DNA of 64,000 nt, from assembly GCA_030998015.1 (NCBI GenBank), contig JARWMV010000006.1, positions 62,001-126,000 on the forward strand. The letters are read 5' to 3'. Source of the DNA: Ceratorhiza oryzae-sativae (Eukaryota; Basidiomycota; Agaricomycetes; Cantharellales; Ceratobasidiaceae). Of the stretch, positions 1 through 9,759 are shown piece after piece. Numbering within the stretch: the first letter of the stretch is position 1; each line of letters opens with the position of its first letter. Position numbers and translations under genes: made by a program. The notes below the pieces were generated by a model that worked only from the letters and a program-made list of their open reading frames with translations, was not told the DNA's origin and made no database searches.

Positions 1-338
1 TACAGTCCAGCAATATATGATGGAGGGATTGCCTTCCACTCCTCCTGAAGTGCCTGCCACAGAGCCGGTTTGCTGGTAGGTTTGACTGGCCGTTTGCAAA
101 CCTGCTTATCAAGATATACCCAAACATGTTCTATTGGATTCATATCTGGGCTATTGGATGGCCAGAGTAGCTTTTCAATGCTGTGATCAATGAACCATTT
201 GGTGGTATGACATGATGTGTGCTTTGGATCATTGTCTTGCTGGAAGATTACATCTTTCTGGCAGACATGAAACCTTGAGAGGGTCTTGAGGTATTTGTTT
301 GAGAGGATTTCAGTGTATTTAACCAAGGTCAGGGTGCC
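1..338 (-). pseudogene. Tc1-like transposase, C-terminal part (runs off window)
   Basis: On the minus strand from 338 the frame reads GTLTLVKYTEI, then IFQQDNDPKHTS (second catalytic Asp), then SPDMNPIEHVW (the NPIE Glu). This is the diagnostic second half of a Tc1-type DDE domain. It resumes exactly where the 1241-1859 fragment stops if the 898-bp insertion and one copy of its AA/TT duplication are removed (…LIE then GTL…). The last residues lie outside the window. Confidence 0.85.
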
Positions 339-340
339 TT

Positions 341-1238
341 CATCAGCAAAAATGGTTTTTCCATGCAAGAGCTTTGGGAAAACAATACATAATAACAGAG
401 CTTGAAAGACAAGCAAAGACTCTGTGAGCTGTTGAAATAGCTTTAAAGATACTGCAATACATGCCCATGTTTTGGATGTCTTGAAATTTGGTCAAATGTC
501 TTGAAGTGTCTTTGAGTGTCTTTGAATGTCTTTAGGTGTCTTTGAGCATCTTTGAGTGTCTTTACAGAGGTCAAGTGTCTTCAGGTGAATGGACCACAAT
601 ATCCTGACTATCTATAACAGGTTGTGATTCCTCCTCTTTTGGCCAATTTCAAATTTACCATATATGGAAATCCAAAAATTAATGATTTTTGTAATTTTTG
701 TGGCTACAACTTTCCTTTTTGGGGAAATTTCAAATTTGCCAAATAAGGTAAGTATACCCCAAATCTGTCATCAGAATGATCAATCTCCTCATCCAACCAT
801 CCATTTTGTGTCCCCTTGTTACCAAAGCCACTATATGCTATAAAATACCCCCTGAGTGATGAGTAGTTTGCCCTTCTCATGCATGTGCTACACCACAACT
901 AGAAGCTGAGACTTGTTGTGTCAGCAAGACAGCATGATTACATAAGTCAAGCCCAGGGTTGTTTGAAATTGGTTTCAAGCTGTTATTGTTTGCTTGCAAG
1001 GTATTGCAAAGCATTCCAAGATTAAGTATACTGACTTGAGGGATCCCAGTTGGTTTTCAAGACACTCAAAGATGCTTAAAGACACCTCAAGACATTCAAA
1101 GATGCTCAAAGACATCTCAAGACAGGCCATGTTTTGAAAGAGCTTTAAAAGGGGGTATACATATTTGGTGTCTTTAGTGTCTTTAAGGTCTTTAAACATC
1201 TTTGGGGGCCTTTAGAGGAAATTTCATTTTTGCTGATG
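341..1238. mobile_element. 898-bp non-autonomous DNA element with 14-bp terminal inverted repeats
   Basis: Perfect inverted termini CATCAGCAAAAATG (341-354) and its complement (1225-1238) bound the insert, flanked by TT at 339-340 and 1239-1240. Inside are clusters of a GTCTTTGA-type repeat: direct at about 474-560 and mainly inverted at about 1057-1127, with more copies at 1160-1215. No transposase ORF is seen. Short duplications plus subterminal repeats recall CACTA-type elements, but the ends are CATCA rather than CACTA. The family is unassigned. Confidence 0.7.
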
Positions 1239-1240
1239 TT

Positions 1241-1859
1241 CTATAAGGTGCAACTTGCCAACACCCTTGTACATGATGTATCCCCAGACCATCACACTCC
1301 CACTGCCAAATTTGATGACTTGTTTGAAGTGCCCTGGCTTTGTAGGCCCTCCTATTTCCTTCCAGTAGATATCTGGCCCAGCATACCCAAAAACCAGGAA
1401 TTTTGACTCATCAGAAAATGCAACCCTAGCCCAATCAAGTTCAGACCATGTGTAAAGTTTCCAAGCCCAAGACAACCAACAAGTCTTCTTTCTAGTAGTA
1501 AGCATAGGCACCTTTCGTCACTTATATGCATGGTATCAAAGGTTCTGGAGCATCTGTTTGACTGTGGAGACATGAACATTAGGGAAATATTCACACTGGA
1601 GCTCAGCAGCAGATCTAGCCAGCCCCTGTTCAATCAGTAAGACTGCCCAATCACCCACACACTTGGTAATCTTTCTAGGGCAACCAGTACTCTGCCTAGG
1701 GATCATTACTTCCTTGCTGTTCATGTAGTCTTTGTAGATTCAATTGACTGTAGCATAGCTGATCCCCCCAATCTTTTCAGCTGCAGCTCAGTCTGACATG
1801 CCTTGTTTTTTGTACAGAATCACAAGTATGTGCTTATCTGTTGGCTTTTGAGCCACCAT
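1241..1859 (-). pseudogene. Tc1-like transposase, N-terminal and first-Asp part
   Basis: Starting at the ATG complementary to 1857-1859 (MVAQKPTDKH...), the frame shows a paired helix-turn-helix region (around PRQSTGCPRKITK). The start of the DDE domain follows, with the first catalytic Asp in FSDESKF and the motif VMVWGYI. The frame is broken by four in-frame TGA codons, at least some where Arg (CGA) would be expected. It ends in ...GKLHLIE at the insertion boundary at 1240. The rest of the transposase continues at 338. This is a pseudogene of a selfish element, not a host gene. Confidence 0.85.
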
Positions 1860-1895
1860 GTTGATATCTGAGTGTATGCAAGAGTAGTGTGGTAG

Positions 1896-2264
1896 TGTCA
1901 ACAACAACAAGTCAGGCAACAAGAAAAATAGCAAGAAAGAACTTGTATTCGACAAGAGGTCAAGTTCTTGAGGAGTCCTCTGCAAACTTGACCTGGTTTA
2001 TATACATGATATGAGCCACATCATAACAAACAAGTCTGTACAGTGAGTCATGACTGATAAGAGATAGAAGTGATAGAAGCAACTGTGGAACTGTGGAATT
2101 TCACATCAGAGTTGAAATACATCTTGGTTATCAGTCTGGAACATCCCCTGAATCACATGACACTGATATACCATAAAAGGCAAGTATGTTTGAAAATGAT
2201 CTCATAAAATGTAATAAATCAAGAAAATATTATAGAGTGGATATATGTGTGTCAGTTTGTGACA
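1896..2264 (-). repeat. 3' LTR of the gypsy element
   Basis: 369 bp, starting TGTCAACAAC and ending TTTGTGACA. It differs from the 5' LTR by 16 transitions, no transversions and one 1-nt indel. Fifteen of the sixteen substitutions fall in CA/TG or CG/TG pairs. Confidence 0.95.
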
Positions 2265-2276
2265 CTTCCCCCCTTC
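2265..2276 (-). other. Polypurine tract (plus-strand primer) of the gypsy element
   Basis: The minus strand reads GAAGGGGGGAAG directly against the 3' LTR. This is the expected position and composition of a retrotransposon polypurine tract. Confidence 0.85.
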
Positions 2277-5200
2277 AAGGCATGGGGGTCATGGGGTGCC
2301 TTTGGGTGTGACTTAACATAGTTGGTCATGAGTTCTGGTGCATTTACCAGGTCATTGTAAGTTAGCCATTGTTGCTTGTCATATCCAAGTCATTTGACAT
2401 AGTATTCGAAGATGTTAGACCTTTTGTTGTATTGCAACTTTATGATCTGTTCCACTTCAAATTCTTCTTCCCCTTCAGGAGTTACCACAGGTGGTGGTGG
2501 GGGAACCTGATGCCCATAAGGCTTGTCTTTATGTTTGGTCAGGAGTGAAACATGAAATACTGGGTGTATTTTCATGGTTATCAGCAAGTCCAGTTTGAAG
2601 GTGTGAGTGCCATGTTGTGCTACCACCTTGAATGGTCCAACTCTTTTGTGGGCCAGTTTCCTGGAGGCCTGTTGAGTCTGTATGTTCTTGGTGTCAAGCC
2701 AGACCTTGTCTCCAACCTTAATAGCTTCTGGGGTCTGATGCTTCTGGTTGTAATATTCTTTGATCCTCTGGTTTGATATTTCCAGAGTGGCCTTAAGTTC
2801 ATCATCGCCCTTTTGAGGCCATTCTGCATGATTGTCTGCTACAGGAAGTTCTTGTTCCTCCTTGTCCCCAACTGCCAACCTTGGATGGAAACCATAGATT
2901 GCAAAGAATGGTGATTTGCCAGTTGAGGCATTGACACCATCGTTGTAGGCAAATTCAGCCAAAGGTAAGAGTGAGACCCAGTTGTCCTGCCAATCTGATA
3001 TGTAGTGTCTGAGGTACCCTTCTACTACTTGGTTAGCCCTTTCAGACTGGCCATCTGTTTGGGGGTGATATGCTGTGGAGTAGGAAGGTTTTATATCCAG
3101 CTGTTTATACAGGTGCCTTAAGAATTTGGATGCAAAGTTGGGGCCACAGTCTGAAATGGTTTTCTGTGGTAACCTGTGAAGTTTCCATACATAAGTTAGG
3201 AACAGGTTTGCACAATCCATAGCACTGGCCTCTGATTGGCATGGAATAAAGTGGACCATTTTTGTCAGTCAGTCAACCACTGTAAATATGGCATCAAACC
3301 CTTCTGACAGGGGTAGCCCAGTAATCAGGTCATAGGTGATTTCCTCCCAAGGCTTTTCTGGTGCTGGTGTTGGGTTTAGGAGCCCTGGGGGAACTTGGTT
3401 GCTGTGCTTGTTCCTGATACAGGATTTGAAATGCATGACGTATTTGTTGACTGATTTTTTCATTGATGACCATGTGTATTTACAGTTTAACAATTCATAT
3501 ATTCTGAACTGCCCTGGGTGTCCTGCCACTGGGTTATTGTGATGGCTTTCAATGACCAGCTTGTGGAGTTCCTTGTTATTTGGGACATAAATCCAGCCTT
3601 TGTATCATAAAAGTCCTTCATCCCATTCCCAATTTTTGACCTTCTTGTTGTCATCTAGGGCTTTCAGCACTTTTGATAGACACTTGTCACCTGGGATGGC
3701 ATCCCTAATGAGTTGTTCAAGGTCATGGTCTGGTGTGATTGCTTGTAGCCACAATGATTTTAGCTCCAAAAATTGGTTTTGTGCAAGCAGAGCTTGGCTC
3801 TCACCCCCCTCTTTAGGGATGTGTCTTGACAACCTAGAGAGTATGTCTGCCTGGCCATTCTTTGCCCCTTCAATGTATAAAATCTTGAATTCAAATCTGG
3901 ACAGGAACTCATGCCATTGTGTGACTCAGCCATTCAGTGGCCAATTTGTCTTCCAATACTCCAAATTCTTGTGATCACAAACAATATTTACTGGATGTTT
4001 GGCCCCTTCTAGCAAGTGACACCAGTGTTTGAGGGCCTTTATGATTGCCAGCATTTCTTTGTTGTAGATATCATAGTTCCTTTCTGCCAGAACCATGGCT
4101 TTCAAGTAGTAGGAGATTGGGTGGAGCATTCTGTCTTCTCTGTATTGTAATAGTACAGTGCCTGTGGCATAGCCTGAGGCATCTGTTTCCAGAATAAATG
4201 GTTTGCTGGGCTCTGGCTGAATTAGGAGGGGGGCTTCCTTTAATTTCTGCTTCAGTAAGTTCCATGCCTGATCCCTTTCCTCTGTCCATTCCCACTTTAC
4301 ATCCTTCTTGACTAATTCATAAAGACATCTTGTAATTTTTGAAAAGTCCTTTATGAAGTGCCTTAACCAATTTGCAAATCCCAGCCCTTCCAGGACTTCA
4401 GTTGGGTTGGTGGGGGTTGGCCATTCAACAGCTTTTTCAACCTTGGCTGGGTCTACTTTAATCCCCTGGGGGGTCACTACTATTCCCAAGTAATCAACTT
4501 TGGTGACATTGAAAACACATTTCTCCAGAGCACAGTACAAGCCAGCTTTTTGAAGATGGTGCAGGACTTCTCTGATGTGTTTGTCATGCTCTTCTTGGGT
4601 TTTGGAGAACACTAGTATGTCATCCATGTAAATTACAACATAAATGCCCTTGATGTCCTGGAATTCTTCTTGGATCATAGCCATAAAGGTTCCTGGTGTG
4701 TTCTTTTGGCCAAATTGCATGACTAAGGGCTCATACAACCCATACTTGGTTTTGAAGGCAGCTTTCCATTCATCTCCTTCCTGAATCTGTATAAGATCAA
4801 ATCCCCACTTCAGATCAAACTTGGTAAATATCTTTGCCCCACATAAGGTTTCCACAATATCATTGATGCAAGGGAGTGGGTATACATTGGAGATAGTCAT
4901 CTCATTTAGCTGTCAGTAGTTGATGCACATGCACAGCTTCCCATTCTTCTTTTTAACAAATATAACCAGGGATGCCATTGGTGACCTTGAGTGTCTAATA
5001 CACCCTGCTTTCAACTGCTGGTCTAAGGTCTTGTGTAATTCCACATCTTCCTTGACACCCACACTGTATATGGGACTGTGCCTTGGCTTAGCATCTGGTT
5101 TTAGGTCTATCTCCATATCCCACTTTCTATGAGGTGGTAATGGCTGGACATTGTCTTCTTCAGCAAATATTTTCTTGAATTCATTGTATTTTGCTGGAAG

Positions 5201-5782
5201 CAAGCCAAGGGAGTCCAACTGGAGTTCCTTGGGTTCATTTGCTTGCACATGTAAGGGTTTGGTAATACAATGCTTTAAGCATATTGACAAGTTAAATTTC
5301 ATGTCCTTTCCATCCCAATCAATGTCAGGATTATGGAATTTGAGCCATGACATGCCCAGGACTAGATCATTTTTGCCAACATTCACCACATAAGCACTGA
5401 GAATTTCTCAGTGCTCTTGGATGCACAGCTCAAAGGTGCAGTAATGGGTCACAGACCTGGAGTCAATCTCCCTTCCATTGATTACTTGTAGTTTCTTTGG
5501 TGTTTTTAGGGCAATGGTAGGGATACAATATTGTTTAACAAGATCTTTGTGGATAAACACTGATGTGGCCCCTGAATCAATCATGGCCCATCTGCTGAAT
5601 TTTTTCATATTGTATGCAGACTTGTGTTTGGGGGTTATGCACAGGGGAAATGCATGAAAGAAAAACTGAAGTTGTGATTGGTTTCCTAATGACATACATT
5701 CCATTTCCATATTTTTATTTTCATTCTGCGCATTTTGTAACATAGCACCCAAGACTGCCCCCCTGGCACAGTTTGAGCTCAT
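2277..5782 (-). pseudogene. pol: pol of the gypsy element: protease, RT, RNase H, integrase, chromodomain
   Basis: A single reading frame runs from ATG 5782 to about 2277. It shows an aspartic protease (MIDSGATSVF), RT (FTKFDL, YMDDILVFSK), RNase H (LETDASGYATG, DHKNLEYW), and integrase with zinc-finger histidines and DD-35-E signatures (ISDCGPNF; SERANQ). A chromodomain-like end follows (VEQIIKLQYN...YYVK, then LGYDKQQWL). Six in-frame stops at 5408, 4913, 3926, 3605, 3269 and 2390 are all TGA. Most sit where the family has Arg. SDCGPNF in place of the usual SDRGP is also a CGT-to-TGT change. Confidence 0.9.
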
Positions 5783-6342
5783 TCTTTTACTGACTCATCA
5801 TCAGTTGTTTCTACATCTTCTACAACTGCCTCATATCCTGACATCTTGGCTGAGGGACATTTGGCAGCGATATGGCTGCATCCTCCACAGTTATAGCAGG
5901 TATTTGTCCCTTTCCCTTTTCCTGCACTATCCAGGTCCATCGCATCTGGGTCCTTTGCTTTGGGGGCTGCCGGTAGGTGATTGTCCTTCTTTATGTCCTG
6001 GAAGGATTCTTGTACAGTGGAGTTGCTACCATCATAGCAAACAGTAGGAACCATGAAGCCCTTGGTGTTGAGCCCAATGGCCACAATTTGGCCCTTTACT
6101 GCCTTGCCGTCCTTAATCTTATAGACCTGCTCCCCATTCTTGAATTTTTCCCTTGGGGGATTGCTTTGGGAGGTAGTTGTTGGCCTACTGGAAGAGGCAT
6201 TGTTGCTACTAGACTTGTTGCCTCTGTGGGACATCCTTTTGCTACTGAATGAGATGAGGTGATGGTTGATTTCCAGGGCCTGCTGGGTGAGCTGGGCAAA
6301 GGTCTTAGTGTGGGGATCATAGTCTTGGGCCACCATGCTGTC

Positions 6343-7210
6343 TGTCGTGACCCTCTGGAGGCTCCCTTGTGGAGCACTTAAGTAGTGGCTGCATTTACGG
6401 TTTGGTGCTTATGCAGTATGTATTTAGTGTTCTAGTTACAGTGTTTGCTATGGTCTATGGTGGTTGACAAGATAAAGCAAGCTGAGGCGTCCAGTCTTGC
6501 TTTATCCTCCTTATATATACCTGTGGCTGCGGTGGCTGCGGACGTATGATCTAAGCACACTCCGCAGTAGGTGTAGGTTATGTACAGTACTACAGGTTAG
6601 GTAATTGTTTGTCTTAAGTTTGTGCGGCTCCGAATCTTATAGAGCCGTGCGAGGTCCGAGGGGTAAGCACTGAGATCACGTGACAACTTGCTCCTCGCTC
6701 CAAGTAACATGGGAGAGAAATGCTGGAGCGAGTTCAGGGTAACAACCGTAAGCGCTGAGGTCACGTGACCCTTCTGTAAGTACCAAGATCACATGACAAC
6801 TCGCTCCTCGCTCCAAGTAACAAGGGAGAGAAATGCTGGAGCAAGTTCAGGGTAACCACCGTAGGCGCTGAGGTCACGTGATCATGCTGTAAGTGCCAAG
6901 ATCACGTGATAACTCGCTCCTCACTCCAAGTAACAGGGGAGAGAAATGCTGGAGCGAGTTCAGGGTAACCACCGTAGGCGCTGAGGTCACGTGACCCTTC
7001 TGTAAGCGCCAAGATCACGTGACAACTTGCTCATTGCTCCAAGTAACAATGGAGAGAAATGCTGGAGCAAGTTCAGGGTAACCACCGTGAGCGCCGGCTA
7101 AGCGCCAAGGTCACGTGACCCTGTTTATGGCTTGTTCCGCTTAGGAAAAATGCCATAAATCTGTAGAAATATTTGGTTGTTTTGTTATGTCTGTTTGACA
7201 GGTCATAACA
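6343..7210. mobile_element. Solo LTR (868 bp) inserted in gag
   Basis: The insert starts TGTCGTGACC and ends GGTCATAACA, so its ends are inverted TG...CA. It is flanked by an exact 5-bp duplication CTGTC (6338-6342, 7211-7215). Removing it restores gag continuity. It has no coding potential and contains four about 113-bp tandem units. It still holds many CpGs, unlike its host element, consistent with later arrival or escape from CpG mutation. Confidence 0.88.
6665..7110. repeat. Four tandem about 113-bp units with CACGTG motifs
   Basis: Each unit has a GGTCACGTGA-type palindrome and AAGATCACGTGA, then GCTCCAAGTAACA, GGAGAGAAATGCTGGAGC and TTCAGGGTAAC. Units recur at about 6672, 6784, 6898 and 7010. 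CACGTG is the E-box core bound by bHLH factors, so the array may act as LTR enhancer repeats (inference). Confidence 0.85.
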
Positions 7211-8641
7211 CTGTCTGTTATGTTGGATGACAAGCCATTGTAGAATTGGTTGCACATGGCTGCATCATTGTAATTGAGCCCAGTTGAATATAAGTTGAAC
7301 AGGGTAAGGTAGTCCTGGACTGTCTTGGATTGTTTCAGTTTCTGCCATTTATCACAATTATTTTCAGTGCAGTTCAAGTCCCCATAATGGGTGGTAAATT
7401 CCTGCCAAAACAGGTTGGCATTGTGAAGCCAGGGGATTGCAGTTCCAGGGTTTAGGATTTTGAATTCCTCATATGAGTTAACCCATTTGGCAGCAGACCC
7501 TTCAAGGTCAGATGTAATAAAGGCAACCACCTGATCTGCAGAGTGCCCACTCATGTTTGTGTTGATATATTGAGTGCATGCAATCCTAAATGAGATGGTG
7601 TCTTCAAACTTTGTGCCATTGAACCTTTGGGGAGCAGCCATTTTAACCTTTGCAGTTGATCTGCTAGAGGTAGTGGTGGTGGCTGGTTGTGGCTGGGTCA
7701 TGCTAGAGGAGGGTTGTACTTGGGTGGTGCCTGAGCCACCTGAGGAGGTATTGATTTGTGCTTCAATGCATGTGATAGTGGTTTGGAGTATTGCTAACAT
7801 GCCAACTAAGTTGTTGATGTTTGTGGCCAGCCTGGCCATGTTGGCATCTATCTTTGTCTGATTTGTGGTGAGTTTTGCTTTGAGCAAATCTGTGTAGGTT
7901 TTATTATTATGTTCAACATCTCCAATGTCATTTTGGAGATTGTTGGTTCATTCTTGCAGTTCATCTATTGACTGAAGCATATAGATCACTTTTTCTCTGT
8001 CAGACATGTTTGCCCAAGCAGGGGCAGAGGTTTGAGATGCCATTTCAGAAAGAACTCAGGTAAATTCTAGAGGCAATGGAGGTGATAAGGAATTACAGGG
8101 AACCAAGAACTATTTTGGTAGTAGAGGATTTCTGTACCCTGCACAAGTCTATAGATTTCAAAGTTTTCAATCCCCCCAAATCTCAACCACATATCATCCA
8201 AATCCCAACTTTTTGTGTCCTGGCAACAATACAGGGGTTCCACCCTCTTTAGTTTAGTTTGATCCTGGAGGAGTGCCTCCTTGGGGAAGATTGATTTGGG
8301 CTGCCAGAAGGGGTGCCTCTTCCTGAATTGGCAAGCCTGTGCCACTTAGAAAGAGCAGGTGAGGGAGGTCTGAAGGAGTTGAGAAGGTAGGGAAGGTGTA
8401 CTTGTGGGGTGCAGTTGTTTCTTGGACTAGAGCTTCTAGTTCAAGATGGTTGTGGAGGAGGGATAGATAGTCCTCCTGATGTTTGTGCAGTCACTTGGTT
8501 AGGTATGTGCAGCAGGCCTTGGCTTCATGAAGTTTTTCACAGGTTTCTTTGTACCTGTTACCATAATGATGATACCTGTCTTGGAAGTTTTCAATGGTAT
8601 CTAGTAGGTGGCAAAGGAGCTGTTGGCCAAGGTTCTCCAGC

Positions 8642-8980
8642 TTATAGCTGGTTACAGGGGATGATGTAGTAGTATAGAAATTTGTCCTTCTTAGGACAGT
8701 AAGGGCAGTGCACAGGGAAAGTGGCTCCATTTGCCTGATGGCAGATTTTGCACTTGGGGGCACCTGGCTTGGTGATGAAGGCTTGTTGGGCTTGTCCAAC
8801 TTTCTGGGGGCAGACTTTGACAATTTTTACTCAGCTAAAATTAATGTGCCCAGCCTCTTCAAGGATGTCTTCAACCAAGTTGAGGGTGAAGCAGTGGATA
8901 GAAAAGTGTCTGAACCACCCACACAAATGGCAACACTGGTCTTCTGTAAAGGGTTGTGCCACTGAGGGCTGTGCATTCCA
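8642..8980 (-). pseudogene. Leader ORF of the gypsy element with extra zinc-knuckle motif
   Basis: This frame lies between the 5' LTR and gag. It contains CHLCGWFRHFSIHC (8935-8891), an exact C-X2-C-X4-H-X4-C knuckle. Further on comes a second Cys/His cluster, CKICHQ...HCPYCPK. One in-frame TGA interrupts it, and the frame ends at TAA 8644-8642. It is separate from the gag knuckle. Its role is unknown; it could be an RNA-binding accessory protein or a displaced gag duplicate. Confidence 0.45.
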
Positions 8981-9376
8981 TCAGGGATGTACTCAAGCAA
9001 GAGCAAGATAGAGCAAGAAAAGAAAAATAGACCCTTTCCCAAGTCTATTGGAATAGGAAGGTGACCTCCATTGCTCAGCTACTTAAGGGCAATGAGCAAC
9101 CCCACCTCTTGTTGATGAAAGAGATTAGAGAACCAAAGCTTGTTACAACATGTGAGGGACCCAACCTTTGGTCAGTGAGCAGCAGTGTCTGTGAAGACTG
9201 GTAGTGCTTCAACTGATAAAGGTATACAAGGTTTCACAGAGGCACATATAGGGCAACAATGTCTTGTGGCTGTGGGTAGGTGGAGTGGGATTGGGGAAGG
9301 CAACAGGGAGTTATCTCAAGACAATGCCAACAGCATTCCAGACATATCCCAGGTGACACTGAGACTTACAATTGAA

Positions 9377-9389
9377 AAGAACTTGACCT
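9377..9389 (-). other. Primer-binding site, self-priming (Tf1/sushi) type
   Basis: Two bases inside the 5' LTR the minus strand reads AGGTCAAGTTCTT. This is the exact 13-nt reverse complement of the segment AAGAACTTGACCT in the LTR (minus strand 9465-9453). That segment lies about 35 nt downstream of a TATA box, where the transcript should begin. No match to a tRNA 3' end was recognised. Confidence 0.7.
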
Positions 9390-9391
9390 GA

Positions 9392-9759
9392 TGTTGACAA
9401 TGACAAGTCAGGCAACAAGAAAAATAGCAAGAAAGAACTTGTATTTGACAAGAGGTCAAGTTCTTGAGGAGTCCTCTGTGAACTTGACCTGGTTTATATA
9501 CATGATACAAGCCACATCATAACAAACAAGTCTGTACAGTGAGTCATGACTGATAAGAGATAGAAGTGATAGAAGCAACTGCAGAACTGCAGAATTTCAC
9601 ATCAGAGTTGAAATACATCTTGGTTATCAGTCCAAAACATCCCCTGAATCACATGACACTGATATACCATAAAAGGCAAGTATGTTTGAAAATGATCTCA
9701 TAAAATGTAATAAATCAAGAAATATTATAGAGTGGATATATGTGTGTCAGTTTGTGACA
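9392..9759 (-). repeat. 5' LTR of the gypsy element
   Basis: 368 bp, starting TGTTGACAAT and ending TTTGTGACA. It is collinear with 1896-2264. It carries the presumed promoter (TATATAA on the minus strand at 9500-9494) and contains no CG dinucleotide. Confidence 0.95.
9453..9500 (-). promoter_or_regulatory. LTR promoter and predicted transcript start
   Basis: On the minus strand TATATAA (9500-9494) precedes AAGAACTTGACCT by about 35 nt. The RNA 5' end is inferred near 9465, because that sequence pairs with the primer-binding site at 9377-9389. Confidence 0.55.

Larger units (their letters stand above)
5779..8043 (-). pseudogene. gag: gag of the gypsy element, split by a solo LTR
   Basis: Gag begins at the ATG at 8043 (MASQTSAPAW...) and is cut by TGA at 7950-7948. 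A retrotransposon-gag-like capsid region follows (AAKWVNSYEEF, WQEFTTHYGD, DYLTLFNLY). The 868-bp solo LTR at 6343-7210 interrupts it after the CTGTC duplication. Gag resumes at 6337 (MVAQDYDPHTKTFAQL) and carries a CCHC knuckle, CYNCGGCSHIAAKC, near its C terminus. It ends with TGA at 5781-5779, overlapping the ATG of the pol frame. Confidence 0.85.
1896..9759 (-). mobile_element. Ty3/gypsy LTR retrotransposon (chromovirus type), degenerate
   Basis: It is bounded by two about 368-bp LTRs (TG...CA) and a perfect 5-bp target duplication GGTAG (1891-1895 and 9760-9764). Read on the minus strand it contains 5' LTR (9392-9759), self-priming binding site, a leader ORF, gag with a CCHC knuckle, protease (DSGAT), reverse transcriptase (YMDD), RNase H, integrase and a C-terminal chromodomain. 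A polypurine tract and the 3' LTR follow. All in-frame stops are TGA and a solo LTR splits gag, so this copy cannot encode its proteins. It lies inside the 5' part of the Tc1-like element. Confidence 0.95.

Noticed and set aside
3336..5393. Plus-strand ORFs within the gypsy element
   Set aside because: Shadows of pol. The minus strand carries protease, RT, RNase H and integrase motifs in one continuous frame.
6660..7110. CRISPR-like regular repeat array
   Set aside because: The units are about 113-bp tandem repeats with no unique spacers. They sit in a eukaryotic solo LTR with target duplication.
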